The position numbers were made by a program, and so were the translations under genes. From Corynebacterium auris (GTDB lineage Bacteria > Actinomycetota > Actinomycetes > Mycobacteriales > Mycobacteriaceae), in the NCBI RefSeq assembly GCF_030408575.1, contig NZ_CP047047.1:1-64000 (forward strand): 64,000 nucleotides of DNA, read 5' to 3'. The notes below the pieces were generated by a model, which was not told where the DNA came from, ran no database searches, and saw only the letters and a list, made by a program, of their open reading frames with translations. Within the stretch, counting starts at the first letter, position 1. Each line of letters begins with the position of its first letter. This document shows positions 49,862 to 58,278 of this stretch, one piece after another.

Positions 49862-50747
49862 CTTGTGGCGCGCGTCTCATCCTTCTTCTGGAGGGATTGC
49901 TCGCATCCTTAGCAATGTCGGACCACAGCGCCTTTACGAGATACTCCTTGGTGGCGTTCGGCCCTCGAAGCATTGCATGCGCCGTGCCTGAGACTCTGCG
50001 TTCGAAGTCCACGACAATGCATGAACCGGAATCGCGCCCCTGTCCCGTGTGGTACACAACGCCCCTGCGCAGCACAAACCAGCCAATCCGCGATTCCAAC
50101 TCCAACGAGTCTTCTGCGAATCTCACTAAATCGTCCGTCGTGGACCATAGCCCTCCCGCGGGGCGATAGGCGCTTGTCGAGATTGCCCAAGGACGACGAG
50201 GTAGCCCAAGCAGCCTGGAGGCGAGGGGCTGACCGCTTTCCGGTGTGACCGTCACCGTTGGATACCGATGAGGAAGTAGCACAAAATCACGAACGAGGGT
50301 AAACCAATCAGTCGCCATTGCGCGCTCGATAGCGATTCCAAGCAGTGCGTATCCAACGTTCGAATACGCGAAGCCCGACGGACTCACCGGCCTATCCAAG
50401 GCGGTCAGGCTAGTTAAGAGTGTCGAAGCGTCAACCTCCCCATAAGGATCATGCAGCAACCACGACCGCGCGCCGGGATGAATATGCGGCAGTCCTGAGC
50501 GATGAAAGATCAAGTCTTGCAAAGTTGCATTGAGGCCGGTCAGTTCAGGCACTAGATCGCTCACCGGAGTTGACAGTGGGAGCTGTCCTTCTTCCGCCAA
50601 TACAGACGCGAGACGTGCGGTGACGGGCTTGGTGAGGGAGGCCCACTCTACAAGCGCTCCACCGCGATAGATGGAGCTGTGACTTAGAACCTCGCGCGAG
50701 CCGGATTGACTGCTGCGCACGGCGTATAGCCGCCGACTATCACGCAT
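49854..50747 (-). CDS. Serine hydrolase (beta-lactamase/DD-peptidase, S12-like)
   Basis: The 297-residue protein has the class C-type active site: SLTK with Ser37 and Lys40, YSN at 128-130, the FHRSGLPH loop, and YHTGQG near residue 240 in place of KTG. No signal peptide is seen, so it likely acts in the cytoplasm. It is read in the same direction as the precursor-like gene and lies upstream. A role in leader removal or peptide turnover is possible but unproven. Confidence 0.82.
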   Translation of the reverse strand: MRDSRRLYAVRSSQSGSREVLSHSSIYRGGALVEWASLTKPVTARLASVLAEEGQLPLSTPVSDLVPELTGLNATLQDLIFHRSGLPHIHPGARSWLLHDPYGEVDASTLLTSLTALDRPVSPSGFAYSNVGYALLGIAIERAMATDWFTLVRDFVLLPHRYPTVTVTPESGQPLASRLLGLPRRPWAISTSAYRPAGGLWSTTDDLVRFAEDSLELESRIGWFVLRRGVVYHTGQGRDSGSCIVVDFERRVSGTAHAMLRGPNATKEYLVKALWSDIAKDASNPSRRRMRRAPQDP

Positions 50748-50803
50748 AACACTTATCCACGCCTCTCACAACAGAAACCATAGTTCCAGGCGCGGGAGTC
50801 GAC

Positions 50804-50821
50804 ATCAACAGAACTGTGGAT
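50804..50821. repeat. Shared promoter element, copy 2
   Basis: ATCAACAGAACTGTGGAT lies 57 bases before the serine hydrolase start and matches copy 1 in 16 of 18 bases. A partial inverse copy, CCATAGTTC, is at 50778-50786, and CAGAACTGTCG occurs before the ABC operon at 44070-44080. Confidence 0.6.
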
Positions 50822-50918
50822 GCGAGGGATGGTCGCTGCCTCCTGATCGGCTCCAGTTCAGCTCACGCATGCTTGGCGGGGCCAAGGCTTTCTCTATCGC
50901 GTCAAGCTTTCCGACCGC

Positions 50919-51455
50919 TTACGCTGCCGAGTCATATCCGATAGGCTGAGGGCGCGCACAGTAGGTATCTCCCTTGAGCATGTTCGGCTCGTCGAGGAAG
51001 AGCACGCTAGGTTCGCCGAGCAGCGCACACGCCAAATCGAGGCGGCGCTGCTCTCCCCCGGAAAGCGCGCCCACCGTGACGTCGTCGCGGTGGCTTAGCT
51101 CCACTTCATCCATGACTTCGCCAACCGGTCGCGGCGTAGAGCAGGTGCCCGCCCACATTGCCAGCGATTCCTTTACCGTCAGCGCCTGTGGCAGCCCTCC
51201 CGATTGCAGCATGATCCCCAGGCGCGGGCGCACCTTGGCGTGCTGCTGGTAGGGGTCCATTCCGTTGATACGCACTCTGCCCCCGTCAGCTTTGGCCAGA
51301 CCCTCCACTACCTCGAGAGCTGACGTTTTGCCCGCCCCGTTTGTACCTAGCAGGCCGAAGACCTCTCCGGGGTGGACCGAGAAACTGATCGAGTCCACGG
51401 CGGTGTAGTCGCCGTACTTTCGCGTGAGTTTGTCTACTTCAATGTCGTTGCTCAT
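50919..51455 (-). pseudogene. Truncated ABC transporter ATPase
   Basis: From ATG 51455 the frame reads MSNDIEVDKLTRKYGDYTAV and contains Walker A GTNGAGKTS, IMLQSGGLPQALTVKES, signature LSGGEQRRLDLACALL and Walker B LFLDEP. The next residues, NMLKGDTYCARPQPIGYDSA, replace the D-loop and the rest of the domain, so about 100 residues are missing. It resembles the ATPase at 44111 and is probably an IS-linked deletion product. No partner permease remains. Confidence 0.82.
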
Positions 51456-51645
51456 GTTTACCAGCGTGCCTGTGTGGCGTTTCCGCCGGTAGAGATGCTT
51501 GTCACGAGTTCTGTGTGACATTTGTCAGCGAGCGGCGGCGGTCGGGGTGGCGCGCACAATTGCTTGATTAACGGCCTGCGGGGGCAACGCCTCGAACTGA
51601 ACCGTCATGGTTTTTGCCGCCTTCCAATGGGGAAGGAACAGCGCC

Positions 51646-52475
51646 GTGAAGAAGTCTTACGACCTCGAGTTCACGGGTCGGCCCGTGCGGCTGGTCCGGC
51701 AGCGCCGTGTTGATTCCCGTTTGCTGGCTGCGGCGTCAATGGCCATGGTGATTAGATGGGAGTTTTTCCGAGAAACGCTGCGTAATTGGGTTCAGCAGGC
51801 TGAGGTCGACGCCGACCACGCGCCCGGTGTCACCACCGAGGAGGAATAAGGAAGTGACCCGGCTGCGGGCGGCTGAGGAGATACTGAAAAACGCCATCGG
51901 CTTCTTCGCCGTCGAGCCAGCGTGTGGTGCCTGCGTACGCAAGGCGCGCAGGTTGTGACGGGGTTCTACCGGCGCCGACAGGGTTACTCGGTGGCGCACT
52001 GGGCCGTTAACCGTTTGACGTGAGTAGCCGGGATGGACGGTATCTCCAGGCGCCGGATAAAACCCCGCATAACGATTCCTGGGGCCCGGGGTGAGTGCCC
52101 CGGGTCTGCCCAAAAGGGATGTCACCGCCCAAGCCCGGCAACCGGATGTGTGTCGCCTTCATCGTCGGCTGTCATGCCCAGACCTTTCGCGGGGTGGAAC
52201 TGGTGCTCGCCCCGCTGCGCCTGGCGTTGTGGGAATGCGACCGAACCCACCACTCGGGTGCCGGCGGTTAAGTACACGGCGGTGGAATTCACCGACAACG
52301 TAGCCGTGCAGGAGATCGCGCCGCAGGTCTGCAGCGTGGGTGATGCCTATGACAATGCGCTGACGGAGTCGATCGTGGATGTCGGGCTTGCGACTATGCC
52401 GCCGGTGCAGTGTCACAACAACCGACGATCGCATTTTACCCTGCGCATGCTCCCTCCCGCGGAGTACAAAAGACC
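51646..52475 (+). pseudogene. Heavily decayed IS3-family element
   Basis: Frame pieces read VKKSYDLEFTGRPVRLVRQR, then FFRETLRNWVQQAEVDADHA (OrfA helix-turn-helix and leucine-zipper region). EFTDNVAVQEIAPQVCSVGD, AYDNALTESIVD and HNNRRSHFTLRMLPPAEYKR (late OrfB) follow in shifted frames. Stops and frameshifts throughout make it dead. It differs from the two IS3 copies at 54455 and 62238. The stretch from 51456 to 51645 holds nothing I can assign. Confidence 0.75.
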
Positions 52476-52670
52476 TACTGGGCTGGGCGCGCTACAATCA
52501 CTGAGCCCCGTGAAGGCGGCGACGCCAATCTAGAGGCGCAACAAAAGCGTGACGGTTCGCGACCATACTCACTCCTCTTCACCCGCGAAGCTCCGCGCAT
52601 CGAGCTCATCAGCAGCGTCGCCGCTCGCCTTTCCATTACCTCGGGTGCTGGACTTCGTGTTGCGACCGGC

Positions 52671-52762
52671 TATTTGGTAGCAGCGTCGTGGCTTTCCGGT
52701 AGCGCTTCAGTGAGTATCCGGTAGCAGCTCAAAGCGCTCAAGGTGATACTTCCGGTAGCCGC
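52671..52762 (+). repeat. IS21-type left-end repeats
   Basis: Four spaced copies of a (T/C)CCGGTAGC-like motif occur: TATTTGGTAGCAGC (52671), TTTCCGGTAGCGCT (52693), TATCCGGTAGCAGC (52715) and CTTCCGGTAGCCGC (52749). Multiple spaced repeats at the end are a hallmark of IS21 elements. They precede an istA start at 52801. Confidence 0.65.
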
Positions 52763-52800
52763 ACCACTCGGGTGCGGCTCGTACTGGAAGGAGTCCGCTT

Positions 52801-52974
52801 ATGACGGATTACCGTGCGGTGATGACGCTGCTGATTCGGCAGTGTTCTTACCGCCAGATTGAACACCAGCTCGGATGCTCGCACCGCGCGATTTCACGAG
52901 CGAACCAAGCACTGCGAAGCCTTGGTCTGACCACTGTTGAACAGGTCGCGGCGTTGACTGCCGTTTCCGTGTAG
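52801..52974 (+). pseudogene. IS21-family istA N-terminal fragment
   Basis: The 57-residue frame MTDYRAVMTLLIRQCSYRQI, then EHQLGCSHRAISRANQALRS, is the helix-turn-helix start of IstA with ribosome site AAGGAGTCC. It is cut at about 52966, where a different IS21 end (TGACTGCCGTTTCCGTGTAG) begins. The same ~50-base end is present inverted at 40696-40748. Confidence 0.75.
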
Positions 52975-52993
52975 TAGGTAGGGGCAATCCGCG

Positions 52994-53002
52994 TAGTTGG
53001 TA
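52994..53002. repeat. Target-site duplication of IS256, left copy
   Basis: TAGTTGGTA at 52994-53002 is repeated exactly at 54444-54452, directly outside the two ends of the IS256-family element. A 9-base duplication is usual for this family. Confidence 0.9.
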
Positions 53003-54443
53003 GAGGGTGTCAGGAAGTTTGTGTGTGAGGCTCTGATCCAGAAGGAGTTTCACTGATAATGACTACCGTGTCACCGAAGAAAGGCCATGACCCGAGCAGG
53101 GTCAACGAGATCAGCGCGAAGCTGATGGAAAACCCGGAAATCGCCGCACTGATCGGCGAGCTATCAACCTCCGTCGACGATGCCAGCGACCTGGTCAAAG
53201 GTCTATTGCAAGCCTCGATCAACGCGGGTCTGCAGGCGGAGATGGACGCCCATTTGGGGTACGGGCACTCAGATCGCGCGGCCAAAGCCCAGGTAAGCCC
53301 CTCAAACGGTGACAATCACCGCAACGGGTCGTACACCAAAACTGTGGGCACCGGCTACGGCCCGGTGGACATCACAGTGCCTCGGGATAGAGCGGGCACG
53401 TTTCACCCGGTCATGGTGCCGAAAGGGGCACGCCGGCTGACAGAGCTCGATGACATGATCGTCTCGCTCTACGCCGGCGGAATGACGGTACGCGATATCC
53501 AGCACCACCTGGCATCGACCCTGGGGGTGGACATCAGCCCGGATACCATCAGTACCATCACCGATGCGGTCCTCGATGAGGTGATGGTGTGGCAAAACCG
53601 TCAGCTCGATGAGTTCTACCCGGTCATTTTCCTCGACGCGCTGCGGGTGAAAATCCGCGACGGTCACCGGGTGGTCAATAAAGCCTGCTACATGGCTGTT
53701 GGCATCGACATCGACGGGACCAAACACATCCTGGGACTATGGATCGCCGACAATGAAGGGGCTGCATTCTGGGCATCCGTGTGCGCGGACCTGGCGAACC
53801 GTGGAGTCAATGACGTGTTCATCGTCTGCTGCGACGGGCTCAAAGGCCTGCCTGAGGCCGTGGAAGCGACCTGGCCGAACTCGATGGTACAAACCTGCAT
53901 CGTGCACCTGATCCGGGCCGCCAACAGGTGGGTGTCCTATAAGGACCGCAAATCTGTATCCAGCGCGCTGCGGCAGGTCTACACCGCACCGAACGAGGAC
54001 GCCGCTTGCGCCGCCCTCGATGCCTTCGAAGCCTCGGAACTGGGGCGGAAGTACCCCCAGTCGGTGAAGGTCTGGCGTGATGCGTGGGAGAGGTTTATAC
54101 CGTTTCTGCAGTTCCCGCCTGCAGCTCGCCGGGTGCTCTACACCACCAATGCCATCGAGTCGCTTAACGCTGAGCTGCGGAAAGCGACCCGCAACCGTGG
54201 CCAATTCCCCACGGATGCTGCGGCGTTGAAGACGCTGTGGTTGATGGTCTGCAACATCGAGGACAAACGCGCCGCCCAACGCGCGAAAAAAGCGAAGCGG
54301 GCAATCGACTGCAACGGCTATATTGAAGGGGCGAAAACCTCAGGGTGGAAACAAGCCATCAACCAACTATCCGTGGCCTACCCAGACCGGTTCGCCAACT
54401 ACTTGTAAACCAAGCCCCCGCACACAAACAAACGGACACTCTC
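53003..54443 (+). mobile_element. Complete IS256-family insertion sequence
   Basis: The element is 1441 bases. Its ends are imperfect inverted repeats: left GAGGGTGTCAGGAAGTTTGT, right (reverse complement) GAGAGTGTCCGTTTGTTTGT. A perfect 9-base target duplication flanks it. With an intact transposase it appears to be a recent, possibly active insertion into older IS debris. Confidence 0.92.
53059..54408 (+). CDS. IS256-family (mutator type) transposase
   Basis: The 449-residue transposase is full length. MENPEIAALIGELSTSVDD and GLQAEMDAHLGYG form the N-terminal part. The catalytic domain has VIFLDALRVKIRDG (first Asp), FIVCCDGLKGLPEAVEATWP (second Asp) and TTNAIESLNAELRKATRNRG (Glu), giving the DDE triad of the mutator family. 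The ATG at 53059 is within the element ends. Confidence 0.96.
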   Translation: MTTVSPKKGHDPSRVNEISAKLMENPEIAALIGELSTSVDDASDLVKGLLQASINAGLQAEMDAHLGYGHSDRAAKAQVSPSNGDNHRNGSYTKTVGTGYGPVDITVPRDRAGTFHPVMVPKGARRLTELDDMIVSLYAGGMTVRDIQHHLASTLGVDISPDTISTITDAVLDEVMVWQNRQLDEFYPVIFLDALRVKIRDGHRVVNKACYMAVGIDIDGTKHILGLWIADNEGAAFWASVCADLANRGVNDVFIVCCDGLKGLPEAVEATWPNSMVQTCIVHLIRAANRWVSYKDRKSVSSALRQVYTAPNEDAACAALDAFEASELGRKYPQSVKVWRDAWERFIPFLQFPPAARRVLYTTNAIESLNAELRKATRNRGQFPTDAAALKTLWLMVCNIEDKRAAQRAKKAKRAIDCNGYIEGAKTSGWKQAINQLSVAYPDRFANYL

Positions 54444-54454
54444 TAGTTGGTAGG

Positions 54455-55766
54455 TGGTTTGCCCCAGGTTTAATGGAGGGTGGGAATGTGGAAAAGGAGC
54501 CCTACACATGCCCTCGAAGTACACGCCTTAAGTTGAAGCAGCGCGCCATCGAACTGGTGCTGCACGCGCAAGCTGACCCTGACACGTCTCGCGGTACGAT
54601 CACCCGCATCGCTGTCGAGCTCGGAATGAGTAAGGAAACTCTGCGCGGCTGGGTCCGCGCTCATAAACAATCCGGCGCGGCAACCCCGGCTGAATCGGTG
54701 GATTGTGCAGCGGAGAACCGCAGACTGCGAGCTGAACTGATTGAAGCGAAGCGCGCCAACGAGATTTTGAAAAGAGCATCAGCTTTTTTCGCGCCCGAGT
54801 GCGAGCGCCCACACAGGTAGTCGTCCGGTTCATCGACGACAACCGGGAGGAATTCGGGGTCGAGCCGATTATTCGCGCCTTGGCGGCAACCGACGCGAAA
54901 ATCGCCCTGAGCACCTACTACGCCTACAAATCCCGGCCTGAATCATCTCGATCTATCCGCGACCGACAACTACGCAAAGCTTTGCGTGCCATCTACGACG
55001 ACAACTACTCCTGCTATGGAGCGCGCAAACTTTGGGCTGAGATCAATCGCCAAGGTGACTTCGGTCACGTCGCCCGGTGCACCGTCGAGCGCCTCATGGC
55101 ACTCGAAGGCATCCGTGGTATCCGGCGCAGGAAGAAAAAGCCCTCCACCCGCAGCGCTGCCCCCGATAACTGCCCAGTCGACTTGGTCGAGCGCGACTTT
55201 GTGTCGATGCGCCGAACCGGCTGTGGGTCGCGGATATCACATACATCCCCACGCGTGTCGGGTGGGTATACGCCTCGTTCGTCCTCGACGCGTATACCCG
55301 GGAGATTGTTGGCTGGCAGATCACCAACCACATGCGCACATCGCTGGCTAAAGACGCACTTGACATGGCCTTGTCAGCGCGCCTGCGCGCCGGTGAAGAT
55401 GTCTCCGGTCTGATCCATCACTTTAGACAGGGGCGTGCAGTACAGGTCGGTTGTCTACGGAGAGACCTTGGCTCAGTCGCAGGTTATCGCTTCGGTTGGC
55501 TCGCGGGGAGACTCCTACGACAACGCGATGGCAGAAGCGCTGAACTCAGTGTTCAAAGCTGAACTCATCGACCGTAGGACCTGGCCGGGGCTGCGAGATG
55601 TTCTCGTCGCGACGTCGACATGGGTCGGCGGGTACAACAACCGTCGTGTGCACTCGGCGCTGGGGTACCGCCCACCCCGCCAGGTCCATCAGGAATACAC
55701 CGCCGCGAACACCCAAGCGGCCTAATCGACAACAATAGGACCCTCTACAAAACTCGGGGCTTGACA
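54455..55766 (+). mobile_element. IS3-family element, copy 1
   Basis: The element is 1312 bases by its ends: left TGGTTTGCCCCAGGTTTAAT, right (reverse complement) TGTCAAGCCCCGAGTTTTGT. The two share GCCCC and GAGGGT blocks at the same distance from TG. It is the same length as, and nearly identical to, copy 2 in the opposite orientation. No matching 3-4 base target duplication is seen at its own ends. It begins two bases after the IS256 target duplication. Confidence 0.88.
54488..55725 (+). pseudogene. IS3 transposase orfA/orfB with shared frameshifts
   Basis: OrfA (54488-54820, GTG) reads VELGMSKETLRGWVRAHKQS and ENRRLRAELIEAKRANEILK. OrfB (about 54799-55725) has YYAYKSRPESSRSIRDRQL and, after a frameshift near 55200, VDAPNRLWVADITYIPTRVG. 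A second shift near 55432 leads to SRGDSYDNAMAEALNSVFKA, the Glu region of the DDE core. An early ATG frame (MPSKYTP) meets a stop after seven codons, a third break. Copy 2 has the same breaks, so they predate the duplication. Both copies are likely inactive on their own. Confidence 0.85.
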
Positions 55767-55821
55767 AAGGACCAAACATGCGCCTGACCACCATCGCATA
55801 ACAACCGGCAACGCCTGAGTG

Positions 55822-55885
55822 AGATACCGCTACCGGGTACCCACTCAGGCGCTACCAGATACTCACCACACCGCTACCATTTCGG
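55822..55885 (-). repeat. IS21-type end repeats, opposite orientation
   Basis: Read on the minus strand there are three spaced copies: AAATGGTAGCGGTG, TATCTGGTAGCGCC and TACCCGGTAGCGGT. They match the (C)CGGTAGC repeats at 52671-52762 in inverted orientation. They may be the right end of the same IS21 element, whose inside was lost or replaced by IS256 and IS3 sequence. Confidence 0.55.
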
Positions 55886-56253
55886 TCTTCTGAACAACTT
55901 CGTGCCTGCCTGAGACCATCGAGGAATGGGTCGGCGTCAAGGGACTCCCTGCTTTGAAGGCTGGGAACATAGTCGGCGGTTCGCCTACATCGACGCCAGC
56001 TGGTCAGGTGCGAGGCTCGAAGCCCTCGGCTCCGCGCAGCGTCCCGAGCCCCGAGTGATGGGCCGAGGGCCGGCCGGGCGTCTTCGCAAAGATGTCGACC
56101 AATAACGGCGAACCCGAACCGGAAACCTGGACCTCCAGAAATCAGTGAGCTCGTGCAGGATCAGCCGCCTCATTCCTCGACCAGCCCGGGCGGGCGCGTA
56201 TCCCAATAGTTATGTCCAGGTGGAGCAGGCGGCGGCATGTTGAACTGGAGGAA
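55886..56253. other. Intergenic stretch with no recognised feature
   Basis: Between the IS21 end and the response regulator I find only short frames without family support, including one of 73 residues on the minus strand that looks like a chance frame. Nothing further can be named. Confidence 0.5.
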
Positions 56254-56892
56254 TCAATCGCCTAATGCTTTATACAATGTGAGCGCCAACGCTGTTCTGT
56301 CCCGTGCGGCGAGTTTTCGCAGGAGTGCCGAGACATGGTTCTTGACGGTTCCCTCGGCGAGGACGAGAGTCTGGGCGATCTCAGTGTTTGTCAGCCCACG
56401 GGCAACGAGTTCGGCCACCGTGCGTTCACTGCGAGTGAGAATCGCCAACGGTTCGTCGTGGGAATCCCTAGGGCGTATCGCTGCCTTCGCCACCCGTGGA
56501 TCGAGGATCATCCCGCCGTCAATAACCGCGTGTAATGCAGCGGTGAGTCCCTCGACAGATGTGTCTTTGAGCAAGAAACCCGACGCGCCGGCAGCAAGTG
56601 CCGACTGCACCAGCGCATCATCATCGAAAGTGGTCAGGACCAAGACCGGCAGCCCAGGGTAAAGGGCGGCGCATTGTGCTGTAAGTTCTACGCCATCCAT
56701 ACCGGGCATCCGTGCGTCGGTGAGCACCACATCCACGTCTTCTTTGGCTAACGCTTCGAGTGCGGTCTTCCCGTCCGGTGCCTGGGCCACGATATCGATC
56801 CCGCCGACGGTGCCGAGGAGCAGGGTCAGGCCGCGACGTATCAGTTGTTGGTCTTCGACCAGCAGTACTCGTGTCGCTCTTGAGTCGGTCAC
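56254..56892 (-). CDS. NarL/LuxR-type response regulator of the LanKC module
   Basis: The 212-residue regulator has the receiver domain with Asp59 (DVVLTDARMPGMDG) and Lys109 (GFLLKD), and the LuxR HTH LTRSERTVAELVARGLTNTE, then GTVKNHVSALLRKL. It overlaps its sensor kinase by four bases. The divergent LanKC operon is the likely target; an inverted CATGAC repeat lies in the shared promoter region. Confidence 0.93.
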   Translation of the reverse strand: MTDSRATRVLLVEDQQLIRRGLTLLLGTVGGIDIVAQAPDGKTALEALAKEDVDVVLTDARMPGMDGVELTAQCAALYPGLPVLVLTTFDDDALVQSALAAGASGFLLKDTSVEGLTAALHAVIDGGMILDPRVAKAAIRPRDSHDEPLAILTRSERTVAELVARGLTNTEIAQTLVLAEGTVKNHVSALLRKLAARDRTALALTLYKALGD

Positions 56893-58127
56893 GGGGTCTC
56901 CTCTCGATCGGCTACTCCAGAACCACCGAGTGGCACAATGACGTCGAGGTGGAACTCGCCGCTGATTCGGCGTGCGCGCATGGAGCCGCCGTGCTCTGCG
57001 GCGCGGTCGGAGATGCCGCGTAATCCGAACCCGAACTCGGGTTCTGCTTCTGGCAGCTTGGTTGCCGAAACCCGTCCGAAGTCATTGATGATGGCAAGCT
57101 TCAGGCGGCGGGCCTCCACGCTGAGGAAGATGCGCACTGTTCGGGCGCGGCTATGCCGCAGGGCGTTGGTCAATCCCTCTTGTACTGCGCGGTAGATCAG
57201 CAGCGAGACCGCGTCGTCACTGGCGAGTTCGTGGTCTGAGGCTTCATCCCCGGAGACGTCTACTGTCAGGCCGGTGCCTCGAAAAGATTCGGCAATGAGT
57301 TCAAGTGCGGCAAGCCCTCGGGCACCGGCATCGCGGACTGGGTTCAGTGCACGCACCCACATGCGCATTTCGGCAAGAGCATCACTGGTGGTGTCTTTGG
57401 CGGTGCGGATCTCTTCCCACGCCTGGTCAACATCGGCTCCACGCATTCTTTCAGCGAGCTCAAGGCTCATCGAAATCAGGGTGAGTCGGTGACCAAGCCC
57501 GTCGTGAAGTTCCCTGGCGCTTCGTGCTCGTTCGTCGGAAAGAAGGAGCTCCTTTTCTATCTCCGCGGCGTGGCGCAGACGATCAATCACCTGCTGATCA
57601 TCATGCCGACGTTGTTCAAAACTGCGAAGCGAAAGGCCCAGCGCGATCCCAAAACACAAGAGCACAGCGACGGGAACGACGTTGATCAGGCCCTGTGCCG
57701 CGCCGACGAGGAACTCATCCCACGACCCCGTGTTGCTGAGTACATGCAGTGCGAATCCGACGCACGAGATCCAAATGGTTGCGTAAATACCGGCTCTGAG
57801 GGAAACGTCAATGACCGCGAACGCGACCACCAGAAGCAGGACGGGGATCGTGAAGTCCAGGGTGCCGAAGACGGCGACCGGAGTGGCCAGAACGACGGCC
57901 AGTATTGTCCATTCGACTCCATGGCCGACGCGAACCATGCACGGACGTAAGGTCCAGAGAGCGGTGATTATCGGTACGAGTGCCAGCCACGTGAGAGCGA
58001 CGAAGAGCTCGCTTCCTGTTTGCGCGGAGTCTGCGATGCCCAGGACCGCTGCTGTGAGCAGGCAACAGAGCGCGACTGCCTGGAGCACCACTAGCGTGCG
58101 CTCGACACTCGCGTGGAACGAAACCAT
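56889..58127 (-). CDS. Sensor histidine kinase of the LanKC module (HisKA_3)
   Basis: The 412-residue membrane kinase has about six hydrophobic helices in residues 1-180, then H-box SARELHDGLGHRLTLISMSL and an ATPase domain (YRAVQEGLTNALRHSRARTV, FGFGLRGISDRAAEHGGSMR). It forms a two-component system with the overlapping response regulator. The sensed signal is unknown; peptide or cell-envelope stress is typical for such pairs. Confidence 0.93.
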   Translation of the reverse strand: MVSFHASVERTLVVLQAVALCCLLTAAVLGIADSAQTGSELFVALTWLALVPIITALWTLRPCMVRVGHGVEWTILAVVLATPVAVFGTLDFTIPVLLLVVAFAVIDVSLRAGIYATIWISCVGFALHVLSNTGSWDEFLVGAAQGLINVVPVAVLLCFGIALGLSLRSFEQRRHDDQQVIDRLRHAAEIEKELLLSDERARSARELHDGLGHRLTLISMSLELAERMRGADVDQAWEEIRTAKDTTSDALAEMRMWVRALNPVRDAGARGLAALELIAESFRGTGLTVDVSGDEASDHELASDDAVSLLIYRAVQEGLTNALRHSRARTVRIFLSVEARRLKLAIINDFGRVSATKLPEAEPEFGFGLRGISDRAAEHGGSMRARRISGEFHLDVIVPLGGSGVADREETP

Positions 58128-58162
58128 GCCGTTAAACCTAGCTTCGCTGACAGCTGTGCGCC

Positions 58163-58199
58163 CATGACTGTGGTCATGAGAATGTCGTGACCATGGGTA
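58163..58199. promoter_or_regulatory. Inverted-repeat operator candidate before LanKC
   Basis: CATGAC-TGTG-GTCATG (58163-58178) is a perfect dyad with a 4-base loop. TGACCATGGG at 58188-58197 pairs with CCCATGAC at its left side, giving a second overlapping dyad. It lies in the 151-base divergent region between the kinase (-) and LanKC (+) genes. Confidence 0.5.
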
Positions 58200-58278
58200 G
58201 ATGTGCTATTTCGCACACCGGCATAGCGTAAACCACACATCGACCGCTGGAATTTGAAGAACGGGGAAGGGTGAAACG

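Noticed and set aside
55985..56206. 73-residue minus-strand frame
   Set aside because: No domain, poor ribosome site and Arg/Pro-rich content; likely chance.
57489..57950. 153-residue frame opposite the sensor kinase
   Set aside because: Antisense to a clear histidine kinase and without family features.
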